DNA of 64,000 bases from positions 186,001-250,000 of the forward strand of contig NZ_ML660060.1 in NCBI RefSeq assembly GCF_007004665.1, read 5' to 3'. This DNA comes from Denitrobaculum tricleocarpae (GTDB lineage: Bacteria; Pseudomonadota; Alphaproteobacteria; Kiloniellales; Kiloniellaceae). Below are positions 8,531 through 15,401 of this stretch, piece by piece (within the stretch, counting starts at the first letter, position 1; each line of letters opens with the position of its first letter). A program made the position numbers and the translations under genes. The notes below the pieces were generated by a model. The model was not told where the DNA came from. It searched no databases and worked only from the letters and a program-made list of their open reading frames with translations.

Positions 8531-9570
8531 CCGACCGGGAAAAAACACCATCCGGGGCGCTTGGCAGGTTGGCCGAATTGCCCCGCGCCAGGCTGTTTCA
8601 TGCCCCGACCCATCTGGAGTTCATGCCCAATCTGACGGCCGCCTGCGGCGGAAAGCGCGCGCTTTACGTCAAGCGTGACGATCTGACCGACATGGCTTTC
8701 GGCGGCAACAAGGTGCGCCAGCTGGAGTTCTATCTGGGCGAGGCGCAGGCGCAGGGCGCGGACACCGTCCTGATTACCGGGGCGGTGCAGTCGAACTTTG
8801 CCCGCCTGACCGCTGCCGGCGCCCGCAAGCTCGGGATGGAGAGTCACATCCAGTGGGAAGAGCGGGTCGCCAAGCAGGACCCGCGCTACCGTAACTCGGG
8901 TAACGTGCTGATTGAACGCATTCTGGGCGCGACCCTGCATTCCTATCCGCTCGGCGAAGACGAGACCGGTGCCGACCGCAGGCTGGGTGAGATTGCCGAG
9001 GAATTGCGCCAGGCGGGCCGCAAACCCTACGTCATTCCGCTCGCGCCCGGCCATGCGCCGCTGGGTGCGCTGGGCTACGTGGTGGCCGCGCGGGAGCTGC
9101 TGCAGCAGATCACTGCGGCGGAACTCGCCGTTGACGGCATTGTCGTGGCCTCTGGCAGCGGCGCGACCCATGCCGGCCTGCTGTTTGGGCTTCGCGCCCT
9201 GGGTTCATCGATCCCGGTCACCGGCATCTGTGTGCGCCGCGATGCCGCCGCGCAGGGACCCCGTATCACGCAGCGCTGCGCCGAAATTGCAGAGCTGCTG
9301 CAGATCAAGAACCGCGTCGCCGTCGAGGATGTTGTCGTGACCGACGCCTTTCTCGCGCCGGGCTACGGCCGGGCCAGCGAAGAGGTTCTCGACGCCATCC
9401 GGCTGGCCGCCCGTACCGAGGCTCTGATGCTGGACCCGGTCTATTCCGGCAAGACTATGGCTGGCTTTGTCAGCACCGCGAGGCAGGCGGAGGGAGAGGG
9501 CGCGCTGATCTTCATCCACACCGGCGGCACGCCTGGAATCTTCGCTTACGAGGATGATCTGACGGCGTAG
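8527..9570 (+). CDS. PLP-dependent L-cysteate sulfo-lyase / D-cysteine desulfhydrase family enzyme
   Basis: A 347-residue fold-type II PLP enzyme of the ACC deaminase/D-cysteine desulfhydrase family. VKRDDLTDMAFGGNKVRQLEF contains the Schiff-base Lys in GGNK; GAVQSNFARLTAAGARKLG is the substrate-facing Asn/Ser loop; VASGSGATHAGLL is the phosphate-binding loop; HTGGTPGIFAYE lies near the C-terminus. It releases ammonia and pyruvate plus sulfite (from cysteate) or sulfide (from D-cysteine). Coupling to a TauE-type sulfite exporter favours cysteate sulfo-lyase (CuyA), but sequence alone does not separate the two activities. Its 3' end overlaps the convergent PEP-CTERM remnant by 25 bp. Confidence 0.85.
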   Translation: MTDREKTPSGALGRLAELPRARLFHAPTHLEFMPNLTAACGGKRALYVKRDDLTDMAFGGNKVRQLEFYLGEAQAQGADTVLITGAVQSNFARLTAAGARKLGMESHIQWEERVAKQDPRYRNSGNVLIERILGATLHSYPLGEDETGADRRLGEIAEELRQAGRKPYVIPLAPGHAPLGALGYVVAARELLQQITAAELAVDGIVVASGSGATHAGLLFGLRALGSSIPVTGICVRRDAAAQGPRITQRCAEIAELLQIKNRVAVEDVVVTDAFLAPGYGRASEEVLDAIRLAARTEALMLDPVYSGKTMAGFVSTARQAEGEGALIFIHTGGTPGIFAYEDDLTA

Positions 9571-9881
9571 CCGAATGAGCGTGTTTGCGCCTTCACCCGC
9601 CTGCGGCCAAACACCAATCCGGCGAGGCCGAAACCGAACAGCAAGAAAGTCTCAGACTCCGGGACCTGGGTTTGCGGCGGCTCCTCAGGTGGGATGAACA
9701 TGATGAAGCCCGAGATACCGACCGCGGGGGCCAGGTCGGGCGGGAAGCCGCTGCTAGCAACGTTGAAGTTTACGAGGTCGACGAAGCTGTCGAAGCTGAA
9801 GAGGTTTACATTGTTCAACCCGCCCGGATCGGACTCGGTGATGAAATGGAACTGATTGCCGTCGTAGGTCAGGCCAGGCAT
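9546..9881 (-). pseudogene. C-terminal remnant of a PEP-CTERM-anchored secreted protein
   Basis: The 111-residue frame ends with a textbook PEP-CTERM sorting signal: VPESETFLLFGFGLAGLVFGRRR, i.e. the VPE motif, a hydrophobic helix and an Arg cluster, followed by about 15 more residues. The part before it is a short beta-rich segment (LTYDGNQFHFITESDPGG). No signal peptide precedes it. The frame stays open upstream into the neighbouring GNAT gene without a plausible start, so the N-terminal secretory half appears lost. PEP-CTERM proteins need an exosortase, and none is encoded in the window. The tail also overlaps the preceding gene. A decayed gene is the simplest reading; an unusual internal start is possible. 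Confidence 0.65.
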
Positions 9882-9922
9882 GCTGACGGCCGGAGCCAGT
9901 AAGTGGCGGATCGGGTACAGGC

Positions 9923-10381
9923 CTAGGTCTCCTCGAGAGGGATCAGGAAACTGTAGCCGTGCCGCTCGAAGCCGATCGCTTCGTAGAAGCTGTGGGCGGC
10001 GTCGCGTTTCAGGTTTGCGGACAGCGAGAGCTTATAGCACCCCTTCGCGCGGCAAACCTCGAAAGCGGCCGACATCATGGCCTTGCCGACTCCCTTGCGG
10101 TGGATCGTGGGATCGACAACCACGTCTTCCATGACGCCGGACTTCGCGCCCATGTGCCCGAGGTTATCCATGATCAGCAGGGCAAAGGAGCCGACGACCT
10201 TTTCTTCAAGAAGGGCGACATAGAGCTTGTAGTCCGGATAGGCGGCAAAGCGCGCCAGCAAGGTCTTGGCATGCTCCAGATCAAGCACCACCCCATCGTC
10301 GATCTCAGGCTGCGCATAGAGCTGCAGCACCTGCGCAAGGTCGTTTTCCGTGGCTTCCCTGACGTTGGCTTGTTGCTCCAT
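9923..10381 (-). CDS. GNAT-family N-acetyltransferase
   Basis: A 152-residue single GNAT domain. The acetyl-CoA loop is visible as VVDPTIHRKGVGKAMM (motif A, R/Q-x-x-G-x-G/A), preceded by the beta4 strand GVMEDVVV and followed by FYEAIGFERHGYSF (motif B). Length is typical. It lies downstream of a TetR gene on the same strand with a 14-base gap, suggesting a two-gene operon. The acceptor substrate cannot be deduced. Confidence 0.9.
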   Translation of the reverse strand: MEQQANVREATENDLAQVLQLYAQPEIDDGVVLDLEHAKTLLARFAAYPDYKLYVALLEEKVVGSFALLIMDNLGHMGAKSGVMEDVVVDPTIHRKGVGKAMMSAAFEVCRAKGCYKLSLSANLKRDAAHSFYEAIGFERHGYSFLIPLEET

Positions 10382-10395
10382 GGATCAGCCCTGCC

Positions 10396-10980
10396 TCATC
10401 CGCGCAGCAAAGCCTGAAGACTCTCGGTGACCTGATTGACGTGCTTGTCGTCGCCGGTGATGCGCTTGATCAGCATGGCACCCTCGATGGCGCTGAAGGA
10501 GAGCTTGGCCATGCGGGCCGGACTGCCCTGGAAATGAAACGCACCGGCCTTTCGTCCCGCTTTCAGAAGCTTGGTCAGCCAGGTGAGTTGCTCGTCGAAA
10601 AATTTTTCGACCTCGTCCTGCATGTCTTTGGGCAGGCCGGGATACTCCCCGCTCAGGATACCGCAGAGGCAGGCGTGAACGGGATTGCTGGCGAGCGTGA
10701 GGATCGGCTCCAAATAGCGGGCCAGGGCGGCCCAGTAATCGACCTCCTCCCGGCTATCGCGTTTCGGGATTTCGAGATCGGTCATGGCCGCCAGCATCGT
10801 CTGGCGGTAGCGCGCGACGATGGCCTTGCCCAGTTCCGCCTTGGCCGGGAAGTGATAGTAGATGCTGGCTTTCTTGATCCCGACCCGGTCCGCCACCTCC
10901 TGAAAGCTGAAGGCGTGAAAGCCCTTCACCTGTATCAGGGCTTCAGCGGTATCCAGGATCTGCGTTGCGGTTTCTGCCAT
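10396..10980 (-). CDS. TetR/AcrR-family transcriptional regulator
   Basis: A 194-residue TetR regulator. The N-terminal helix-turn-helix reads FSFQEVADRVGIKKASIYYHFPAKAELGKAIV, the family signature; the C-terminal helical ligand domain is of the TetR_C type with a Cys-containing CLCGIL stretch. It is followed by a GNAT acetyltransferase gene and preceded, across a short gap, by SDR and MAPEG genes on the same strand. I see no clear dyad in its own upstream region (10981-11064). It could act on the paired operator-like sites upstream of the MAPEG gene. Confidence 0.92.
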   Translation of the reverse strand: MAETATQILDTAEALIQVKGFHAFSFQEVADRVGIKKASIYYHFPAKAELGKAIVARYRQTMLAAMTDLEIPKRDSREEVDYWAALARYLEPILTLASNPVHACLCGILSGEYPGLPKDMQDEVEKFFDEQLTWLTKLLKAGRKAGAFHFQGSPARMAKLSFSAIEGAMLIKRITGDDKHVNQVTESLQALLRG

Positions 10981-11064
10981 GGCTTGTCTCGGTGCTGCTG
11001 TCTGTCGACGTGATGCGGGTGGCGTGATGCAGGTCCCCCTGTATAGCGGCTGTTTCCGGCGGCG

Positions 11065-11802
11065 TCAGAATTTTTCCGAGAAGGGCCGCAGATCGATCTC
11101 CTGCGACCAGGCCGAGCGGTCCTGGTTGATTAACTGATAGTAGGCCTCGGCGATGGCGTCGGGCTCCAGGCAGGCTTCGCGCGCCGGGTTGAAGCGTTCG
11201 ACGGTCTTTTCGCTCCAGATCAGGCCGTCGACGACGATATGGGCAACATGAATGCCGTCGGCGCCGTGCTCCCGGGCCAGGGCCTGGGCCAGTCCGCGCA
11301 GGGCGAACTTGGCGGAGGCAAAGGCCGCGAATTTGGCGCCACCCCGCAAAGCAGCCGTCGCGCCGGTAAAAAGGATCGCGCCGCTGCCCTTCTTTTGCAT
11401 CCCTGGGATCACCGCCTTGGCCGCTGTCATCCCGCCCAGGCAGGTGACCCGCCAGACGGATTCGAACTCTCTCGCCGTGATCTCCAATGCAGGCTTGATC
11501 AGGATCTGGCTGGCGTTGTGGATCAGGACGCCGGGCGCGCCCCAGAGGCGTTCCACATCCTCGATGGTTTCCCGCACCGCCATGGGTTCGGCGAGATCGC
11601 AGCAGAAATGCCTGAAGTCGGTGGAGCCTGCGGCAACTTCGGTCCGGCCCCGTTCGCTCTCCAACGCAGCCTCCAGTTCCCTACCGAAGCTTTCCGAGCG
11701 CGCCAGACCGGCGACCTTATAGCCTTCCCGGTGCAGACGCCGGCAGAGGGAGGCGCCCAGGCCCGGGCCAACGCCCGTGATGACGGCAACTTTCTCGCTC
11801 AT
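11065..11802 (-). CDS. atypical short-chain dehydrogenase/reductase without catalytic Tyr
   Basis: A 245-residue Rossmann-fold SDR. The nucleotide-binding turn is TGVGPGLG and a degenerate IHNAS replaces NNAG. The catalytic YxxxK is replaced: the helix reads FAAFASAKFALRGLAQALARE, with Phe at the Tyr position and Lys kept. ATG 11802 is chosen because the first beta strand (KVAVITG) follows directly; an ATG 13 codons upstream lacks similarity. It closely resembles the SDR at 14646-15341, sharing the same Phe substitution and the C-terminal pattern W-x-x-E-I-x-L-R-P. Reductase activity is doubtful; an altered reaction or non-catalytic role is possible. Confidence 0.85.
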   Translation of the reverse strand: MSEKVAVITGVGPGLGASLCRRLHREGYKVAGLARSESFGRELEAALESERGRTEVAAGSTDFRHFCCDLAEPMAVRETIEDVERLWGAPGVLIHNASQILIKPALEITAREFESVWRVTCLGGMTAAKAVIPGMQKKGSGAILFTGATAALRGGAKFAAFASAKFALRGLAQALAREHGADGIHVAHIVVDGLIWSEKTVERFNPAREACLEPDAIAEAYYQLINQDRSAWSQEIDLRPFSEKF

Positions 11803-11872
11803 ATCCTGGACCCTCGCTCTAAACGCGTGATTTTCAAACACATCGCCCGGTTTCAGGGCGCATGGGGCTCTC

Positions 11873-12271
11873 TTACATAAGGCCCATCACGCGCAGCGCA
11901 AGAAGTGCCTGCACGATAAAGCCGACGGTGAAAGCGATGGTGCGCAAACCCGGAATGCCCGCCGTATAGACCACGAAGTGCGCCAGCCGCGCGAAGAAAT
12001 AGACCATGCAGGCGGTTCCGGTCAGCGCATCGCCGATGCCCAGAGCCACCACGGCGAGGGCCAGCGGCGCAAAGATCGTAAAATTCTCGACGCCGTTCTT
12101 GTGGGCCTTGATGCTGCGCTCCGCCCAATCGGCGTGGGGCGCATCGTCTACTGCCGGATTGCCCAAGGTTCGCATCAGCCCGCGTACGGCCATGCGGTTC
12201 ATGGTGTAGGGAGCCCAGAAGAGGGCGGTCATTAGGGCGGTGGCCGCCAGCCAGAAGATCTCTTGCGGCAT
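11873..12271 (-). CDS. MAPEG-family membrane protein
   Basis: A 132-residue protein with four hydrophobic helices, the size and topology of bacterial MAPEG proteins. Recognisable segments are AERSIKAHKNGVENFTIFAPLALAV (helix 2 with the conserved H-x-N-x-x-E pattern) and YFFARLAHFVVYTAGIPGLRT (helices 3-4, with the R-x-x-H/Y-Y-x-x-G pattern). The family includes glutathione transferases and peroxidases; bacterial members are mostly uncharacterised. The start is followed closely upstream by two related palindromes, so it looks tightly repressed. It lies upstream of an SDR gene on the same strand, 70 bp apart. Confidence 0.88.
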   Translation of the reverse strand: MPQEIFWLAATALMTALFWAPYTMNRMAVRGLMRTLGNPAVDDAPHADWAERSIKAHKNGVENFTIFAPLALAVVALGIGDALTGTACMVYFFARLAHFVVYTAGIPGLRTIAFTVGFIVQALLALRVMGLM

Positions 12272-12300
12272 GATTTAAGCCTTTCTTTGAAGGAAGAATT

Positions 12301-12351
12301 CTACCTGATGAATGGTAGGTAATTATTATCTACCTTACGAAAGGTAGATAA
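12301..12351. promoter_or_regulatory. twin operator-like palindromes upstream of the MAPEG gene
   Basis: Two related 18-bp dyads lie side by side: CTACCTGATGAATGGTAG (12301-12318) and CTACCTTACGAAAGGTAG (12330-12347), identical at 15 of 18 positions. The second extends to perfect 11-bp arms (12326-12336 and 12341-12351) around a 4-bp centre. They begin 30 bp upstream of the MAPEG ATG, and on the minus strand a GATAAT-like -10 element is embedded between them. Arrangement and symmetry fit a dimeric repressor of TetR or similar type covering the promoter. Confidence 0.6.
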
Positions 12352-12665
12352 AGCAAGGAAATTTTTGGAATGCGGGTGCTGTCCCTGACAAGTCTGGTGC
12401 TTCTGAGGCGTGACGCTAAAGATCAAATTTGACTGATAGTCTTTATGGAGACCCTAATCGGGCGAAATTGCTTTTTCCCGCCACTTGGCTGGGGGGCGTG
12501 GATTGCGAATTCGCGGATGCGCTCAAGAGGAGCCAAAGCGGATAGCGAGAGAGTTTACTCCGCGTGAAGCGCTTCAATTTTTCATGGAACTTCGAGTCTA
12601 AATCCTCTTTCATCTTTACTCATGAGTTTTCGAGTTCAAGGTAAAGAAAACCAATCAAAAAGAAT
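12352..12665. other. AT-richer intergenic stretch, no gene seen
   Basis: Beyond the MAPEG operators this interval holds no convincing reading frame, tRNA or hairpin terminator. It is visibly AT-richer than the flanking genes and continues into the AT-rich orphan gene at 12666-13013, which suggests the whole block was acquired or is under weak selection. Confidence 0.5.
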
Positions 12666-13013
12666 TTATGCAGATACCACAGCGTCAATTCCCCCAATTT
12701 CGCGAACGTACCTTGCCAACCAGGGAGAGATATCGAGCATCCTGTCACTCATGATTTCTGGATCACAGTGACAGGTTTCCATGCGAAGCTCGTAATTGTA
12801 GCCACTCGTTCTTTCCGAATGATTGAGCCACATCTCAAAACCGAGCGCTTCACACATCGCAAATTCGACATGAGGTGGATCCATATCTGTCTCAAAATGG
12901 AATGCAGCGTGGAACAGTTCATCGCTCAGTTTCGATGTTAATTTCTTTAAGCTGCCATCGTACCTAATTTGGACAGCGGCTCTCGTGCCGAATAGTTGAT
13001 CCCCACTATTCAT
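12666..13013 (-). CDS. orphan hypothetical protein coupled to a tetR gene
   Basis: A 115-residue soluble, acidic, His/Cys/Met-containing protein that I do not recognise. Notable segments are HAAFHFETDMDPPHVEFAMCEALGFEMW and ETCHCDPEIMSDRM. There is no signal peptide or membrane helix. Its ATG lies four bases after the TGA of the upstream tetR gene (TGAGGGTATG), so it should be translated from the tetR transcript. Base composition is clearly AT-richer than tetR, suggesting separate origin. It resembles small orphan proteins found singly in accessory regions; an immunity-type role is only a guess. Confidence 0.6.
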   Translation of the reverse strand: MNSGDQLFGTRAAVQIRYDGSLKKLTSKLSDELFHAAFHFETDMDPPHVEFAMCEALGFEMWLNHSERTSGYNYELRMETCHCDPEIMSDRMLDISPWLARYVREIGGIDAVVSA

Positions 13014-13017
13014 ACCC

Positions 13018-13641
13018 TCACGCGCCCTCTGGCAGCACCGTCATTGCCACATCGATAAAGCTTTGCAGCGCTTTTTTGTCCGCGCCGCTGCGGGCCATGA
13101 CACCCAGGGCCAGGCTTTGGCCGGCGAAGAAGTCGGCCAGAGCCTTCGGATCCGTCTCGTCGGAGAGCTCGCCTTGCTTTTGCGCTTCGCGGACGCGCTT
13201 GAGCAGCGCAGCTTGGCGTTTTTTATGAAAATCACGCCCCAGGCTCTCCAGCGATGAGGGCTGGCTGGCGCAGTCGATCATGGAGTTCACCATGAAGCAG
13301 CCGCTCGGACAGTCTTCTTTGTTGAGCGATGCGGCGATGGTCTCCAGGTAGCGGCGCAGGAAATCCTTCACGGGTCCCGGCGTGTTAAAGATCTCGTCGA
13401 ACACCGGTTCGCTCTGGTCGAAATAGCGCGTAATGGCCTTGGCGTAGAGCGCTTCCTTATCGCCGAAGGTGGCGTAAAGACCGGGCTTGGCCATGCCGGT
13501 CGCGCTGGCGAGATCGTTCATGGAGGTGCCTTCGAAGCCCTGTTCCCAGAACAGCGCCATGGCCTTATCCAGAACCTCGTCCGGGTCTGATTTCCGCGGC
13601 CGGCCGCGTCCGATTCCCACTGCCTGAACCCTCACTTTCAC
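13018..13641 (-). CDS. TetR/AcrR-family regulator of the adjacent SDR operon
   Basis: A 207-residue TetR protein with helix-turn-helix TSMNDLASATGMAKPGLYATFGDKEALYAKAI and a TetR_C-type ligand domain containing CPSGCFMVNS. The start is uncertain: GTG 13641 gives the longest form, while GTG 13620 (VGIGRGRPRKSD) has a better spaced GAGGG and matches the usual beginning R-G-R-P-R. It is divergent from the SDR gene at 13771, and a perfect TACCGATCGGTA palindrome lies between them. Family precedent and layout indicate autoregulation and control of the SDR genes by an electrophile or similar ligand. Confidence 0.92.
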   Translation of the reverse strand: MKVRVQAVGIGRGRPRKSDPDEVLDKAMALFWEQGFEGTSMNDLASATGMAKPGLYATFGDKEALYAKAITRYFDQSEPVFDEIFNTPGPVKDFLRRYLETIAASLNKEDCPSGCFMVNSMIDCASQPSSLESLGRDFHKKRQAALLKRVREAQKQGELSDETDPKALADFFAGQSLALGVMARSGADKKALQSFIDVAMTVLPEGA

Positions 13642-13650
13642 AAATTAAAT

Positions 13651-13662
13651 TACCGATCGGTA
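13651..13662. promoter_or_regulatory. TetR-type operator
   Basis: Perfect 12-bp palindrome TACCGATCGGTA in the divergent region between the tetR gene and the SDR gene. TACCG/CGGTA-type dyads are common TetR-family sites. A TTGACA box at 13673-13678 on the plus strand, followed about 17-20 bases later by AT-rich TAAATA, could be the SDR promoter; binding at the palindrome would interfere with both directions. Confidence 0.6.
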
Positions 13663-13770
13663 TTTAAATATCTTGACATTCCATCATCCATCTTCATTTA
13701 AATACCACTCGTTACTAAAAAATTCAATGGCCCTGTCCCATGGGCTGACTCAACTTCAGGAGATCACGTC

Positions 13771-14511
13771 GTGAGCAAGATTAAAGGAAAAGTGGCCTTT
13801 GTCACCGGTGCTAATCGCGGTATCGGCCGGGCCTTCGTCAAAGAGCTGCTGGCGGCGGGTGCCGCCAAGGTCTACGCGGCTGCGCGGAACACGGCGGCAT
13901 TGGCCGATCTGGTCGAGACCAGCGGCGGCCGTGTGGTGCCGGTCACGCTGGACGTCACCAGGCCGGAGACCATCCGGGCCGCTGCCGATGCCCACGGCGA
14001 CGTCGCGGTTCTGATCAACAATGCGGGAATCGCGGCCTTTGAAGGCCTGATCTCGGCCGATGGCATCGAGGCAGCCCGCAATGAGATGGAAATCAACTAT
14101 TTCGGCGTCCTCAACGTGACCCGCGCCTTCGCGCCGATTCTCGCGCAGAACGGCGGTGGCGCGATCGTCAACATGAGCTCCATTGCCGCCTACGTGAACT
14201 TTCCCGTTCTCGGCTCCTACAGTGCCTCCAAGGCCGCGGTGCATTCCCTGACGCAGGGGGTGCGGGCCGAGCTGGCCGCACAGGACACGCTGGTGGTGGG
14301 TGTCTACCCCGGTCCCGTGGACACGGATATGGCAGCGAACTTCCCTGCCGAGAAGGCAACGCCCGCATCGGTCGCCCAGCGAATCCTGGCGGCCGTCGAA
14401 GCCGGTGAAGAAGACGTCCACCCGGACCCCGCCTCGGTGGAGACCTATGCAGGCCTGATCGGGGACCCGAAAGCCGTCGAAAAGCAGGTCGGCGAGATGC
14501 TGCCGGCTTAA
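13771..14511 (+). CDS. short-chain dehydrogenase/reductase (classical)
   Basis: A 246-residue classical SDR: TGANRGIG cofactor turn, NNAG, catalytic Ser in IVNMSSIAA and YSASKAAVHSL (YxxxK). The GTG start at 13771 is supported by CAGGAGA eight or so bases upstream and by MSKIKGKVAFVTG beginning immediately. Cofactor preference and substrate are not evident. It is the first gene after the divergent tetR/operator region, followed by a second SDR and a YghU-like GST on the same strand, so the three may form a stress-response set with a hairpin between the first and second. Confidence 0.92.
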   Translation: MSKIKGKVAFVTGANRGIGRAFVKELLAAGAAKVYAAARNTAALADLVETSGGRVVPVTLDVTRPETIRAAADAHGDVAVLINNAGIAAFEGLISADGIEAARNEMEINYFGVLNVTRAFAPILAQNGGGAIVNMSSIAAYVNFPVLGSYSASKAAVHSLTQGVRAELAAQDTLVVGVYPGPVDTDMAANFPAEKATPASVAQRILAAVEAGEEDVHPDPASVETYAGLIGDPKAVEKQVGEMLPA

Positions 14512-14518
14512 AGCTTTG

Positions 14519-14562
14519 TGGCCGGTGATTGCGCCCTGCAATTCGTGGGCGGTCACCGGCCA
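14519..14562. terminator. intergenic hairpin between SDR genes
   Basis: Inverted repeat TGGCCGGTGA / TCACCGGCCA with an inner CGCCC/GGGCG stem, just after the TAA of the SDR at 13771-14511. There is no T-run, so it may stabilise the transcript end, attenuate read-through, or act as a Rho-dependent or processing element. Confidence 0.45.
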
Positions 14563-14645
14563 TCTGCCGAAGAATTGATCCGGCCGATCTGGCGGGTCCG
14601 GTCTTTTTACGTCAAGATCGCCGCAGATTTGAGAGGAACTGACCA

Positions 14646-15341
14646 ATGGGAACGGCTGTCATCATAGGCGCGGGCGAGGGCTTGTCCGCCGCTCTTGCGC
14701 GCAAGCTTCATGCGCGGGGGCACAAGCTGCTGCTGGCGGCACGCAACACCGGCAAGCTCGCGGAGCTGCAGGCGGAAACCGGCGCGACGATGGTGACCTG
14801 CGACGCTTCCGAGGCGGCCGACATGGAAAAGGTCTTCGCTGAGGCCGACGCCTTGGAGGGGCCGCTGGATGTCGCGATCTACAATCCCTCGGCCCGGGTG
14901 CGCGGCGGCATCACCGACCTGGACCCGGCGGCGGTGAAGTCCGCCGTCCTGATCACAGGCTACGGCGCTTTCCTGATGGCGCAGCAGGCGGCCAAACGCA
15001 TGATCCCGCAGGGCAAGGGCGCGATCCTCTTTACCGGCGCTTCGGCGGGTGTGAAGGGCTATCCCAATTCCTCGACCTTCGCCATGGGCAAGTTTGCCCT
15101 GCGCGGTCTGGCCCAGAGCCTGGCGCGGGAGCTGCATCCCCAGGGCATTCACATCGGCCACTTCGTGATCGACGGCGGCATCCGCAACGCCAGCCGCCCG
15201 GAGCGCGTGGAGACCGCGGAAAATCCGGACTCCATGCTGGATCCCGACGCGATCGCCGAGAGCTACCTGCACTTCCTCGATCAGCCCCGCTCCAGCTGGG
15301 CCTGGGAAATCGAACTGCGGCCCTGGGTCGAAAAGTTCTGA
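14646..15341 (+). CDS. atypical SDR-fold protein without catalytic Tyr
   Basis: A 231-residue SDR-fold protein. The cofactor turn is GAGEGLS instead of TGxxxGxG, NNAG is replaced by YNPSA, and the active-site helix reads SSTFAMGKFALRGLAQSLARE, so Phe replaces the catalytic Tyr while Lys remains. It ends WAWEIELRPWVEKF, very like the SDR at 11065-11802. Both share the HIGHFVID/HVAHIVVD strand. They look like paralogues of a distinct SDR clade retained in one neighbourhood. Start ATG 14646 has GAGAGGAACTGACC upstream. Confidence 0.88.
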   Translation: MGTAVIIGAGEGLSAALARKLHARGHKLLLAARNTGKLAELQAETGATMVTCDASEAADMEKVFAEADALEGPLDVAIYNPSARVRGGITDLDPAAVKSAVLITGYGAFLMAQQAAKRMIPQGKGAILFTGASAGVKGYPNSSTFAMGKFALRGLAQSLARELHPQGIHIGHFVIDGGIRNASRPERVETAENPDSMLDPDAIAESYLHFLDQPRSSWAWEIELRPWVEKF

Positions 15342-15401
15342 ATGCGGACTACCTTTACCTTCGTTTCAAACACACACCGACAAGAAACTGGAATTTGAGA
15401 G

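Noticed and set aside
12301-12351. intrinsic terminator
   Set aside because: Arms are AT-rich, duplicated and lie upstream of a start codon; no T-run follows in the direction of a gene end.
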